A stretch of DNA of 64,000 bases. It comes from Syntrophomonas sp. DTU019. Its GTDB lineage: Bacteria; Bacillota; Syntrophomonadia; Syntrophomonadales; Syntrophomonadaceae. Numbering within the stretch: the stretch's first letter is position 1; each line of letters begins with the position of its first letter. Where the stretch lies: NCBI GenBank assembly GCA_913757435.1, contig CAJYDM010000003.1:248001-312000 (forward strand), given 5' to 3'. The notes beneath the pieces are model-generated. The model saw only the letters and a program-made list of their open reading frames with translations, had not been told where the DNA came from and did no database searches. Below, in pieces: positions 38,002-47,308 of this stretch. The position numbers and the translations under genes were made by a program.

Positions 38002-39600
38002 ATGAAACTGCGATTTTTAGGAGCTGCCCGCAGTGTAACCGGTTCTTTTTTCGTTATCGAGACCGGGGCAACCCGGTTTGCCGTAGATTGCGGATTGTTT
38101 CAAGGACCCAGGACATTACAGGAACGAAATTACCAGGAATTCACCGTCAACCCCAAATCAATTCAATTTTTGATCGCGACCCACGCCCATATCGATCATA
38201 TCGGTCTGATTCCCAAGCTTTGTAAACATGGCTTTGAAGGCTTAGTATACTGCAGTCACGCTACTGAAGAACTGGCTCAGATTCTCTTGCCTGATTCAGG
38301 CTATATACAAGAGTCTGAAGTTGAGCGCAAGAACCGCAAACTGAGCCGGGCGGGCAAACCTGCCATCGAACCTATATACACCGTGGAAGATGCTACCAGG
38401 AGTTTAAAGCATTTCCGTTCCCTAAATCAGGATGAAGTGATAGATGTGGCCCCGGGAGTTCAGTTGCGATTGCGCGATGCCGGACATATACTGGGGGCTT
38501 GTATAGTTGAATTATGGGTGGAGGAAGATGGCAAACGCATTAAACTTGTATTCAGCGGAGATTTGGGCAATAGTGGGCAGCCAATTGTAAAAGATCCCTC
38601 AACTATAGAAAGCGCTGATTACATCATCCTGGAATCTACCTATGGCAGTCGTTTCCATCCTGAACTCAGCAGCCGCAGCGAAGCACTGTTGGATGTGATA
38701 AACCGTACCATGGCCAAAGGCGGCAATCTAGTCATACCCGCCTTTGCCGTGGAAAGAACCCAGGATCTGCTCTATGATCTGTTTTTGTTAAACCTTGAGG
38801 GCAAATTGGATCCAGAGATCACGGTATTCATCGACAGCCCGCTGGCTATTGCGGCCACGGAGATTTTTCAAAAACACATCGAATTTTATGATGATGTCAC
38901 CCGCCAATATGTGGAGGAACCCAACAGCCAGCACCCCTTGAAGCTTATGAATCTCAAGTTCACCAGAACTCAGGAAGAGTCTGTGGGCATCAATGCCCGT
39001 CAAGGCAAAACCATTATAATATCAGCCAGCGGCATGTGTGAAGCCGGAAGGATCAAGCACCACCTAAAAAACAATCTATGGCGTCCGGAAGCTACAGTGC
39101 TTTTTGTGGGTTACCAGGCTGAAGGTACACTCGGTAAACGCATTTTAAGCGGTGAAAAAGTAGTGACCATTCACGGCGAAAAAGTGGCAGTAAAGGCTGA
39201 CATCCAATTCATAGAGGCTTATTCCGCGCATGCTGACAAAAAAGGTCTGACCAATTGGGTAAAGGGCTTTGTAACTCCGCCCAAGGGCGTCTTCCTGGTG
39301 CACGGCGAAGACGAATCGCTCAATGCCCTGGCTGAGCATTTTCGCACCGAACTTAACCTGCCGGTGTTTATCCCCCAATGGCTGGATGAATTCACCCTGG
39401 GAGCCTTAGAACCCCTGGAACCCAAAATGGAATACCGGGAGGGCATCATGCCGCAAGCCTTGCAGGCTGAGCAGGCCTACCTGGCCCTATCCTTGAAACT
39501 GCACGACATGTTTAAGGAAAACTGGAAAGAAGGCCGCTACGACAAGATTATGAAGGCGGTTCAAGAACTGGAGCAGCAGCTCAACCGCCAGATCACATAA
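38002..39600 (+). CDS. Beta-CASP metallo-beta-lactamase fold ribonuclease
   Basis: 532 aa. MBL motif ATHAHIDHIGLIPKL, GHILGACIVEL, FSGDLGN, then the beta-CASP domain (VIPAFAVERTQDLLYDL, SASGMCEAGRIKHHL) and the last His in AYSAHADKKGL. Similar to archaeal/bacterial CPSF-like RNA-specific nucleases. Zinc ligands are all present, so it should be active. GGAGG 8 bp before the ATG. Confidence 0.92.
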   Translation: MKLRFLGAARSVTGSFFVIETGATRFAVDCGLFQGPRTLQERNYQEFTVNPKSIQFLIATHAHIDHIGLIPKLCKHGFEGLVYCSHATEELAQILLPDSGYIQESEVERKNRKLSRAGKPAIEPIYTVEDATRSLKHFRSLNQDEVIDVAPGVQLRLRDAGHILGACIVELWVEEDGKRIKLVFSGDLGNSGQPIVKDPSTIESADYIILESTYGSRFHPELSSRSEALLDVINRTMAKGGNLVIPAFAVERTQDLLYDLFLLNLEGKLDPEITVFIDSPLAIAATEIFQKHIEFYDDVTRQYVEEPNSQHPLKLMNLKFTRTQEESVGINARQGKTIIISASGMCEAGRIKHHLKNNLWRPEATVLFVGYQAEGTLGKRILSGEKVVTIHGEKVAVKADIQFIEAYSAHADKKGLTNWVKGFVTPPKGVFLVHGEDESLNALAEHFRTELNLPVFIPQWLDEFTLGALEPLEPKMEYREGIMPQALQAEQAYLALSLKLHDMFKENWKEGRYDKIMKAVQELEQQLNRQIT

Positions 39601-39646
39601 ATTAAAGCGCCCCAGATGGAACGGGTGCCTTGAAATACCAAGATAA

Positions 39647-39679
39647 CAGGTTTTTAAATCCGTCAAGGGTAAAAACCTG
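39647..39679. terminator. Inverted repeat after the beta-CASP gene
   Basis: CAGGTTTTTA (39647-39656) and TAAAAACCTG (39670-39679) form a perfect 10-bp stem. Probable terminator with an A/T-rich stem; no long T-run. Confidence 0.55.
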
Positions 39680-39762
39680 CAGTATTTGTCTACATATATA
39701 TTTCACTCCTATTTAACTGGAATTATGTTCTTCAACGCTTTGTAATCTCAAAATTCTGTGCC

Positions 39763-39792
39763 TTGTTAGAGTCTGGAATATAGTGTTATAAT
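39763..39792 (+). promoter_or_regulatory. Promoter of the DnaD-like gene
   Basis: TTGTTA (39763-39768), 18-bp spacer, TATAAT (39787-39792), about 30 bp before the start. Confidence 0.65.
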
Positions 39793-39824
39793 GCCTTTAC
39801 CTGCTGGTTGGAGGAATTTGCTAT

Positions 39825-40979
39825 ATGTCTGAAAGATCTGCTTATGTGGAGATGATTCGCTGGGGAAGTGTCAATGTACCCGGCATTATTTTTGAGTACT
39901 CCAAGGAACTGGACATAAATACCGATGATATTGGTATACTCACCACCATCCTTTATGCATTCCAACAGAGCAAACCGCTATACAACACCGGGGTGGAGAT
40001 CGGAAAAGTACTGCAGGTCTGCCCTTCGTTGAGCAAACAGAAGTTGAACAGCAAACTGAAACGGTTGCAGAAGTTAGAACTTGTAGAGATCATGCAACCC
40101 GGCAACGGCATGAGCGAAAGGATAGTGTATATCGAACCCTTGATGGACAAGCTGGAAAGTCTCCTGATTCGGGATCACCCCCATTTTTCCGGGCGAAGGG
40201 CAGATGCGGCCTTATCCCCGGCGGTTATAAAGCAATATCAAGAGCAGATCGAACAACTGCAGCTGCAGTTGCAGGAAAGACAGCCAGCGCCTCTTCCGGT
40301 GGCCATGGTTAACCAAAATGATTTTAAGAAAGTGGCTGATTTCATCGCTGAAAAGACCGGCAGCCTGGTCAGTCCCAGCATGGTAGCTGAACTGAGGCGC
40401 TGGTTGGGGGATATGGCCTTAAAACCCGAATTGCTGTTGTGTATGTTGGAATTGTGCTTTGAACGCGGCATAAAAAACCCCCGGGAGATCAGCCGCATAG
40501 CGTCAGACGTCAAGAAATACGCCATCATCAATCTGGATGGTTTGGAGGTTTATTTCAGCCGGTTTGTGGACCGGAGTGCGAGCAATGCACCGCGCAATCC
40601 AGGTTTTGATCCCGATATGTTAGAGTTCGAAGGTTTTACCGGTATTGATATGGAGGCTGAAGCCAGGCGCCGGGTATACCATAAATGGCGTTATGACTGG
40701 GGCTTTTCCCACGCCATGATCATGAAGGCTGGTGAGATCATGTGCCAACGCACCAAAAGCGGAGGCTTGGAATATGTGGATAGTGTCCTCTCCAACTGGA
40801 TGAGCAAAGAGATACGCCAATTGGAAGAGGTGGAGGCAGAGATCAAGAGCTTCAAGCTGTTAAAGCGGAAGAACCGCAAAGAGACGGAAACTGTCAGGTC
40901 GGGGAACAAGCCCAAAGCCACTCTTGATTATGAAATTTACATACCTCCCAATGCTGAAGAGATTAAAACTAAGGTATAA
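39825..40979 (+). CDS. DnaD-like replication protein
   Basis: 384 aa. N-terminal winged helix (DDIGILTTILYAFQ, LSKQKLNSKLKRLQKLELVEI), Gln-rich coil (about 130-155), then two DnaD-type C-terminal domains (VAELRRWLGDMALKPELLLCMLELCFERG; YHKWRYDWGFSHAMIMKAGEIM followed by YVDSVLSNWM). DnaD domain proteins load replicative helicase in Firmicutes. The next gene is a DnaB-like helicase, so this may be its loader. Confidence 0.85.
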   Translation: MSERSAYVEMIRWGSVNVPGIIFEYSKELDINTDDIGILTTILYAFQQSKPLYNTGVEIGKVLQVCPSLSKQKLNSKLKRLQKLELVEIMQPGNGMSERIVYIEPLMDKLESLLIRDHPHFSGRRADAALSPAVIKQYQEQIEQLQLQLQERQPAPLPVAMVNQNDFKKVADFIAEKTGSLVSPSMVAELRRWLGDMALKPELLLCMLELCFERGIKNPREISRIASDVKKYAIINLDGLEVYFSRFVDRSASNAPRNPGFDPDMLEFEGFTGIDMEAEARRRVYHKWRYDWGFSHAMIMKAGEIMCQRTKSGGLEYVDSVLSNWMSKEIRQLEEVEAEIKSFKLLKRKNRKETETVRSGNKPKATLDYEIYIPPNAEEIKTKV

Positions 40980-40984
40980 TATGA

Positions 40985-41006
40985 ACGGGGACATCCCCGT
41001 TTTATA
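40985..41006 (+). terminator. Short hairpin between dnaD-like and dnaB-like genes
   Basis: ACGGGG, loop ACAT, CCCCGT, then TTTTATA. An intrinsic terminator or attenuator about 20 bp ahead of the helicase gene. Confidence 0.6.
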
Positions 41007-41023
41007 TTTAGGATGGTGACAAA

Positions 41024-42391
41024 ATGGCCGTTAGTATCCGCCAGCAACTGGCAGATGAATTGATGTTCGACCTGGAAAGTGAGAAGAGGGTGTTGTCCTC
41101 CATAATGCACTCCGAAGAGGCGTGCATAGAGGCCCATAACAGCCTGAATGCGGCCGATTTCTATTCACCCAAGCATGCCACCGTGTTTGAATTGACGGTA
41201 GCCTTATACGCCCGGGAGATAAGACCCACCTATGTGGAGGTCTTGAAAGAGGGGCACTCTTTGGGATTACTGAAGAGTACCCGGGATATAGAAGAACTGA
41301 AACACATCGTTGAACACTACATAGACGATGAGAATATCAAATACTGGATCAAAAAGGTGCGCGACAAGGCCCGGGTGCGCAAATTTGTGGAATTCCTCAA
41401 GAATAGCATGGAATTACTACATAATGAAGCTGACCATGATGTGGAGCAGCTGCTGATGGAGGCCGAAGAGAAACTCACCAATTTAACCGCCTTAGAGATT
41501 GATGATCATGTTGACACCCCCGAGGATATGGCCAATTTGGGCTATGATGAAGTGGAGCGCCGCTTCCTGCGCTTCCGCGAGATACAGGAAGTATATAAAG
41601 GAGTCATACCATTAGATGGTCTGACCACCGGGTTCGACAGCTTAAACCGCATCACTTTAGGTTATAAGCCTGGCGATCTCATCATTTTAGGGGCTCAGAC
41701 CGGACACGGGAAAACCGCTTTTGCCCTTCATACTGCCAAGGCGGTGGCTGTCGACCAGGGTATGAACTTGCTTTATCTCAATACTGAGATGAGCCGCCAA
41801 CAGATTGCCTTACGATGGGGATCCATTCTGTCATTAATCGAACATGATCGCATCCGCATCGGTGATATAAATGAAAATGAGTTGTCGATCATCTTGAACG
41901 GCTATTCCAGGTTGCGCAGCAGCGGGTTCTATTCCTATCCCTGCCCCAACCTGACCCCGGAGAAGACTATTTCCATCGCACGCAAGTTCAGGACCCAAAA
42001 AAAAATCGATCTGATGATAATCGACTACATCGGACGCATGGAAAAGCATGATCCGCGCTTGCAGGAATGGCAGATTCTAGAGCAGATCGTGAAGACTCAA
42101 AAGATGCTGGCTCAAAACCTGAAGATCGCAGTCATGTGCCTGGTTCAGCTGAATCCTGACGGCACCCTGCAGGGCGCCAAGAGAATGAAGAACGAGTGCG
42201 ACCTTATGCTTAAACTGAGCCCTATTCCCAAGGAAGACCTGGTCGAAGATGAAGAGCTGAAGAAATACCTCAATCCGAATTATTACATTACTATAGAAAA
42301 AAACCGTGACGGGCGCAGCGGGGTGCGCATTCCTATCCAATTTGACCTGCAGAAGCAGTCAATGAAGGATGCTGAAAGGATCGGGCGCTGA
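41024..42391 (+). CDS. DnaB-like replicative helicase paralog
   Basis: 455 aa. N-terminal helical collar (about 10-170), linker, RecA core (about 185-430). Walker A is LGAQTGHGKTAFALH, where most DnaB proteins have ARPSxGKT; the Walker B region is IDLMIIDYIGRME; the C-terminus keeps KNRDGRSGVRIPIQFD. The sequence departs from normal DnaB in several conserved places (VQLNPDG for the SQLSR motif). Sits between a DnaD-like protein and a 103-aa protein, so may be a specialised second helicase. Whether another dnaB exists cannot be seen here. Confidence 0.85.
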   Translation: MAVSIRQQLADELMFDLESEKRVLSSIMHSEEACIEAHNSLNAADFYSPKHATVFELTVALYAREIRPTYVEVLKEGHSLGLLKSTRDIEELKHIVEHYIDDENIKYWIKKVRDKARVRKFVEFLKNSMELLHNEADHDVEQLLMEAEEKLTNLTALEIDDHVDTPEDMANLGYDEVERRFLRFREIQEVYKGVIPLDGLTTGFDSLNRITLGYKPGDLIILGAQTGHGKTAFALHTAKAVAVDQGMNLLYLNTEMSRQQIALRWGSILSLIEHDRIRIGDINENELSIILNGYSRLRSSGFYSYPCPNLTPEKTISIARKFRTQKKIDLMIIDYIGRMEKHDPRLQEWQILEQIVKTQKMLAQNLKIAVMCLVQLNPDGTLQGAKRMKNECDLMLKLSPIPKEDLVEDEELKKYLNPNYYITIEKNRDGRSGVRIPIQFDLQKQSMKDAERIGR

Positions 42392-42702
42392 TGCCGGGCG
42401 AACAAGAATGGAAAAAGCTTTACGATGATACCGCCACGGTTATAATGGACCTTTTCATGACCGGTCGTATAGAGCTGGAAGAATTGAACTTCCTGCTCAA
42501 TCTCTTGGAAGCGGTCATTATCAAACAACAGCAGCGGGAATTGATCGATCTGCTGAAAAACTGGCAGCCCGCTGCGGAACATGAGGAAATCGATACTATC
42601 ATTAAAGCAACTCTATTGGCTATGGACTTCAAAGATCAGGACGATTGGGAGCACAACCTGGCATTGCTGCGCGAGTTGATCAGCCTGGGGGAGTTGTCCT
42701 AA
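42391..42702 (+). CDS. Hypothetical 103-aa protein following DnaB-like helicase
   Basis: Not recognised. Acidic, all-helical, with no membrane segment. Its ATG overlaps the helicase stop by one base, indicating coupled translation with the helicase. Ends 17 bp before speE. Could be a small helicase partner; that is inference from position alone. Confidence 0.6.
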   Translation: MPGEQEWKKLYDDTATVIMDLFMTGRIELEELNFLLNLLEAVIIKQQQRELIDLLKNWQPAAEHEEIDTIIKATLLAMDFKDQDDWEHNLALLRELISLGELS

Positions 42703-42719
42703 GCAAGGGAGGTAATATT

Positions 42720-43550
42720 ATGACGGGAAATTGGTTTTGTGAAGAGAACACCCCTGGTTATTCGGTGCAATGGCGTATGCTGCAGTTGCTCCATCAGGAG
42801 ACTACTCCCTTTCAAAAACTGATGATAGCAGATTTGGCAGAATGGGGCCGCACCCTGATCCTGGACGGAGCAGTGCAATATACCGAGAAGGATGAATTCA
42901 TCTATCACGAGATGATGGCCCACGTACCGCTGATGAGCCACCCCAACCCGAAAGAGGTATTGATCATCGGAGGCGGTGACGGAGGTACTCTTCGCGAAGT
43001 GCTGAAACATCGCCAGGTTACCGGAGTGGATATGGTGGAGATCGACCGCCGCGTGGTTGAGCTAAGTCAAACCTTCCTGCCTGGAGTTGCCCAGGGTTTC
43101 AGCGACGATCGTGTGAAACTGTATATAGACGATGGCATCAAATTCGCCCGTGAAACAGATAAAAAATACGATATCATCCTGGTCGATTCCTCCGATCCGG
43201 TAGGACCGGCCATTCAGCTGTACAGCCAGGCATTCTATAAGGACCTCTACCAGGCCCTTAATGAAGACGGCATGTTGGTAGCACAATCCGAATCACCACT
43301 GTTCTATCCGCAGATATTCGATACCGTGGTCAGTAATCTAAGTGGCATATTTCCGCTCACCCGGGTGTATTTAGCGGTTGTGCCCACATATGTGAGCGGC
43401 TTCTGGTCATTCACTGCGGCCAGCAAATGTTACGATCCGCTGCAATTATCAGATGACAGTGATAATATCGATGGTTTAAAATACTATAATAGAAAGATTC
43501 ACCAGGCGGCATTTGCTCTGCCGCAGTTCATACGGGAACGACTGGGTTAG
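42720..43550 (+). CDS. speE: Spermidine synthase SpeE
   Basis: 276 aa. Transfers aminopropyl from decarboxylated SAM to putrescine. GGGDGGTLREVLKH binds the cofactor; VEIDRRVVELS, YIDDGIKFA and catalytic VDSSDPVGPA are all present. ATG 42720 behind AAGGGAGGT; a longer frame from 42645 would run into the preceding gene. No speD or speA nearby. Confidence 0.94.
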   Translation: MTGNWFCEENTPGYSVQWRMLQLLHQETTPFQKLMIADLAEWGRTLILDGAVQYTEKDEFIYHEMMAHVPLMSHPNPKEVLIIGGGDGGTLREVLKHRQVTGVDMVEIDRRVVELSQTFLPGVAQGFSDDRVKLYIDDGIKFARETDKKYDIILVDSSDPVGPAIQLYSQAFYKDLYQALNEDGMLVAQSESPLFYPQIFDTVVSNLSGIFPLTRVYLAVVPTYVSGFWSFTAASKCYDPLQLSDDSDNIDGLKYYNRKIHQAAFALPQFIRERLG

Positions 43551-43735
43551 TCTGGAAGCAAGATGCTAAGGCTTGCTTAAGGCGAGCAGTACGGAAGGAC
43601 GGCACGCCCTGGGAATTGAATCTTGTTGTGCAAGGTGTTTTTTGGCGGTTATTCCGTAAGAAACACCTGTGTTTTTTAGCATCGTATGCCGAGCAGCTGT
43701 CTCGGTATTCAGGTTATACAGACGGAGGTTGGAAA

Positions 43736-44848
43736 GTGGAAAACTACGTTGCCCGTCAGGCTAGGCCGCCAATATTCAAGCTGGCGCCATATGTACCAGG
43801 CAAACCGATCGAAGAAGTGCAACGGGAGTTGGGGTTAACAGATGTGATAAAAATGGCCTCCAATGAGAATCCTCTCGGACCTTCTCCTATGGCCAAGGAT
43901 GCTATCAGCCAACACCTGGATGATATGCATATTTACCCTGACAGTAATTACTTCGAGCTGAGAAAAAAGCTGGCGGCTAAGTTGAATCTGACTTCCGATT
44001 GTATCGTGACTGGCAACGGTTCTGATGAGGTCTTGAAGATGCTGGCTGAAGCCTTCATCAACAGCGGCGAGGAGGTTATAGTGCCTCGCCCCACTTTTTC
44101 CGAATACGAGTTTGTGGCTACCATAATGGGGGCAAGTTGTATTAAAGTTCCACTTCAGGGTAATGACTATGACCTTGACTCCATGCTGGAGCGTGTTACT
44201 TCGAGGACCAAAGCGGTCTTTATCTGCAATCCCAATAATCCCACCGGAACCATGGTACGGGAGGAGGACCTGAGAGCATTCAGCCGCCGCCTTCCTGATG
44301 AGGTCTTGCTAGTGGTCGATGAGGCTTACGGAGAGTATGTGCAGAGTGCTGATTTTGTCAGCGCGCAAACCCTTTTATGTGAAAGGCCGCAGACCATTGT
44401 GCTCAGGACCTTTTCCAAACTGTATGGCCTGGCCGCACTTCGCCTAGGCTATGGTATAAGCAGTCCGGAGGTCATCGCAGCCCTGGAACGGGTCAGAGAA
44501 CCTTTCAATGTAAACAGCCTGGCCCAATATGCCGGCATGGCAGCACTTGATGATGTGGAGCATATAGCCCAGAGCCTGGAGAACAACCGGGCCGGCAAGG
44601 CCTTTCTGTATGAGAAACTGAATGCACTGGGCTTGAAGTATGCCCCTAGCGAAGCCAATTTTATCTTTGTTGATGTAGACCGGGATGCAGGCGAGGTTTT
44701 TCGGGGCATGCTAAATAAAGGTGTTATTATACGCAATTGCCAAAGTTTTGGCTGTGCTACCGCAATACGAGTGACCATCGGCACCCCCGAGCAAAACCAG
44801 CGTTTTATCAATGCTTTACAGTCGGTCTTGCAGGAAACTGAGGGATAA
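43736..44848 (+). CDS. hisC: Histidinol-phosphate aminotransferase HisC
   Basis: 370 aa from GTG 43736 with GGAGGT upstream; begins MENYVARQARP. SNENPLGPSPMAKDA, NPNNPTGTMV, LVVDEAYGEY, PLP Lys in RTFSKLYGLAALRLGYG and C-terminal Arg in AIRVTIGTPEQNQRF. Histidine biosynthesis, step 7; could also act on aromatic amino acids. Isolated from other his genes. A 185-bp gap before it holds no gene. Confidence 0.92.
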   Translation: MENYVARQARPPIFKLAPYVPGKPIEEVQRELGLTDVIKMASNENPLGPSPMAKDAISQHLDDMHIYPDSNYFELRKKLAAKLNLTSDCIVTGNGSDEVLKMLAEAFINSGEEVIVPRPTFSEYEFVATIMGASCIKVPLQGNDYDLDSMLERVTSRTKAVFICNPNNPTGTMVREEDLRAFSRRLPDEVLLVVDEAYGEYVQSADFVSAQTLLCERPQTIVLRTFSKLYGLAALRLGYGISSPEVIAALERVREPFNVNSLAQYAGMAALDDVEHIAQSLENNRAGKAFLYEKLNALGLKYAPSEANFIFVDVDRDAGEVFRGMLNKGVIIRNCQSFGCATAIRVTIGTPEQNQRFINALQSVLQETEG

Positions 44849-44855
44849 TAATTTT

Positions 44856-45404
44856 ATGGTGTTTTTCAACAAGCATTACACTGAAGCCGGAGTGGCAGTT
44901 CAACTGCAGGCGGTAATAATCGATGCCTTAAAAGATATCACTGGGCCCCCGGTCATACTGTGCATCGGCTCAGACCGCCATGTTCTGGATTGTTTCGGGC
45001 CTCTTACCGGATCCATGCTAAATAAAGCGGGGATTGCAGTGCCGGTATACGGAGACCTGGACCATCCCCTGCATGCCTCTAACATTCCACGCGAGCTGCG
45101 CCTCATCCAAGAGGCCCATCATGATCGCTTTGAGATCGCTATCGACGCTTCGGTGGGTACAGAGGTTGAAATCGGCACTATTAAGGTACGGCGCGGCTCA
45201 TTGCTGCCCGCCAAAGCAGTAGGCAAACGCCTGCCTGCTGTAGGCGAGCTAGCCATTACCGGAGTAGTAGGGGTAAGACATAACCAGCGTACCGCCAGAC
45301 CGATTACCTACGGTTCGCTGGCCCATGTATATCATATGGCCTGTCTGGTCAGCCAGGCCTTGCTCCATTGGGACTCCACCAGAAGCGGGAACCAGTGGAG
45401 GTAA
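44856..45404 (+). CDS. yyaC: Sporulation protein YyaC (spore protease-like)
   Basis: 182 aa. Matches the YyaC/DUF1256 family: LCIGSDRHVLDCFGPLTGSML, YGDLDHPLHASNI, AIDASVGTEVEIGTIKVRRGSLLPAKAVGKRLPAVGELAITGVVG (in shorter pieces in homologs). Related to germination protease GPR. It indicates an endospore former. ATG 44856 is a few bases after the hisC stop, so they may be co-transcribed. Confidence 0.9.
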   Translation: MVFFNKHYTEAGVAVQLQAVIIDALKDITGPPVILCIGSDRHVLDCFGPLTGSMLNKAGIAVPVYGDLDHPLHASNIPRELRLIQEAHHDRFEIAIDASVGTEVEIGTIKVRRGSLLPAKAVGKRLPAVGELAITGVVGVRHNQRTARPITYGSLAHVYHMACLVSQALLHWDSTRSGNQWR

Positions 45405-45486
45405 TTGTTATTTACACGAAAAGTTGACCTGTGTTATCATTCATTTGAATCAATACCCGTCCCAAGCTCAGTATTGTAGGCAATGT

Positions 45487-45517
45487 CTCTCCATCGCTAA
45501 GGGGTGGAGGCTTTTTT
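45487..45517 (+). terminator. Hairpin with T-run before iorA
   Basis: CTCCA...TGGAG stem (45489-45509), then CTTTTTT. Terminator of yyaC or attenuator of iorAB, 32 bp before iorA. A TTGACC at 45421-45430 could be a -35 box for a short leader. Confidence 0.6.
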
Positions 45518-45548
45518 GTATTAGACCTATGGGGTAAGGAGGATTAGC

Positions 45549-47306
45549 ATGAAAAGACTTATGATAGGCAATGCAGCTATTGCCAGGGGAGCGTTTGAAG
45601 CCGGAGCTACTGTGGCTGCTGCTTATCCTGGTACACCTAGCACCGAGATCGTTTCCAATTTTGCAGAGTTTCCCGGAGTATATGCGGAATGGGCCCCAAA
45701 TGAAAAAGTAGCCATGGAAGTAGGCGCTGGAGCCTCCATCGGCGGAGCCAGAACACTGGTGGCCATGAAGCACGTTGGGGTCAATGTAGCCGCTGATCCT
45801 TTATATACCTTTTCCTATACCGGAGTAAACGGCGGATTGGTTTTGGTATCTGCCGATGACCCCGGCATGCATTCTTCTCAGAATGAGCAGGACAACCGTG
45901 GCTACGGTATCTTCGCCAAGATGCCGGTGATTGAACCTTCTGACAGTCAGGAAGCTCTGGACTTCTGCAAACTGGCATTTGATATCAGTGAAGCGTATGA
46001 CACCCCGGTCATGTTCAGAATTACCACCCGTCTGGCGCATTCACAGACCCTGGTGGAAACCGGTGAAGATCCCCAGCCCAGGGAATTACCCTTGTATAAG
46101 AAAAATGCTCCCAAATTCGTCATGCTGCCCGGATTTGCTAAAACCCGCCATGTGGAAGTGGAGAAAAATCTGTTGCGCCTGAAAGAGTACGCTGAGGAAA
46201 CCCCCTTGAACCGCATTGAGTGGGGAGACAGAGAGATGGGCATCATCACCAGCGGGATATGCTATCAATATGTCAAGGAAGTGCTGCCTCAGGTTTCTAT
46301 CCTTAAGTTGGGATTGGTAAACCCCTTGCCGGAACAGTTGATTCGTTCTTTCGCAGCCGGGGTCAAGAGGCTGATCGTAATTGAAGAATTGGAACCGGTA
46401 ATAGAGACCTTTGTGAAGACACTGGGGCTGGCAGTGGAGGGCAAATCACTGTTTTCGCTAATAGGCGAGTACAGCCCGGAATTGATTGAAGAGAAACTGT
46501 TGGGAATTGAATCTGCCGCACAGTTCGGGCTGAGCACTCAGGTGCCGGGTAGGCCTCCGGTGATGTGTGCCGGGTGTCCGCACCGGGGGGTGTTCTATAC
46601 TCTCAAAAAGATGAAACTGGCGGTAATGGGGGACATCGGCTGCTACACCCTGGGAGCTATCGCACCGCTTGAAGGTATGGACTCCTGTGTATGCATGGGG
46701 GCTAGTATCGGCACAGCGTTGGGCATGGAAAAAGCCCGTGGGCTTGATTTTGCTGACAAAGTAGTGGCGGTGATTGGGGACTCCACTTTCGTGCATTCCG
46801 GCATTACCGCTCTGGTAGATGTGGTGTATAACCAGGGCACTTCGACGGTATTGATACTGGACAATGATACCACCGCCATGACCGGGCACCAGGATCACCC
46901 CGCCACTGGGCTGACCATACGCCAGGAGCCCACCGCACGCCTGGATCTGGAAGCCCTGGTGAGAGCAATCGGAGTGAAACATGTTCAAGTGGTGGATCCT
47001 CTCAATCTGGAACAACTGCAGGATGCACTGCAGACCGAATTGCAACGGCGCGAACCTTCGGTGATAATATGCAAGCGGCCTTGTGTGCTCATTCCCCACG
47101 AGCCCGCCAGTCAGAAATATTACATCGATCAGGATATCTGCAATGGTTGCTCAGTGTGCATCAGGCTCGGTTGCACTGGACTGGTCTATTTGGATTCGCC
47201 GGTGAAATCAGAGCGCAAGGCTGTTATAAATGAGAACTCCTGCGTAAACTGTGGTCTCTGCGCACAAGTTTGCAAGTTTGATGCCATCAAGGTAGTGGAG
47301 GGATAA
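45549..47306 (+). CDS. iorA: Indolepyruvate:ferredoxin oxidoreductase, alpha subunit IorA
   Basis: 585 aa. N-terminal pyrimidine domain (AAYPGTPSTEIVSNF, EWAPNEKVAMEVGAGASIGG), C-terminal TPP-binding part (CAGCPHRGVF, GDIGCYTLG, NDTTAMTGHQDHP), then two cluster motifs CNGCSVCIRLGC and CVNCGLCAQVC. Oxidises aryl-pyruvates to aryl-acetyl-CoA with reduction of ferredoxin, in amino acid fermentation. ATG behind AAGGAGGA. Operon with iorB, 2 bp apart. Confidence 0.95.
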   Translation: MKRLMIGNAAIARGAFEAGATVAAAYPGTPSTEIVSNFAEFPGVYAEWAPNEKVAMEVGAGASIGGARTLVAMKHVGVNVAADPLYTFSYTGVNGGLVLVSADDPGMHSSQNEQDNRGYGIFAKMPVIEPSDSQEALDFCKLAFDISEAYDTPVMFRITTRLAHSQTLVETGEDPQPRELPLYKKNAPKFVMLPGFAKTRHVEVEKNLLRLKEYAEETPLNRIEWGDREMGIITSGICYQYVKEVLPQVSILKLGLVNPLPEQLIRSFAAGVKRLIVIEELEPVIETFVKTLGLAVEGKSLFSLIGEYSPELIEEKLLGIESAAQFGLSTQVPGRPPVMCAGCPHRGVFYTLKKMKLAVMGDIGCYTLGAIAPLEGMDSCVCMGASIGTALGMEKARGLDFADKVVAVIGDSTFVHSGITALVDVVYNQGTSTVLILDNDTTAMTGHQDHPATGLTIRQEPTARLDLEALVRAIGVKHVQVVDPLNLEQLQDALQTELQRREPSVIICKRPCVLIPHEPASQKYYIDQDICNGCSVCIRLGCTGLVYLDSPVKSERKAVINENSCVNCGLCAQVCKFDAIKVVEG

Positions 47307-47308
47307 AC

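Noticed and set aside
46458-47099. 213-codon - strand frame
   Set aside because: Antisense to iorA, whose TPP and cluster motifs cover the same DNA.
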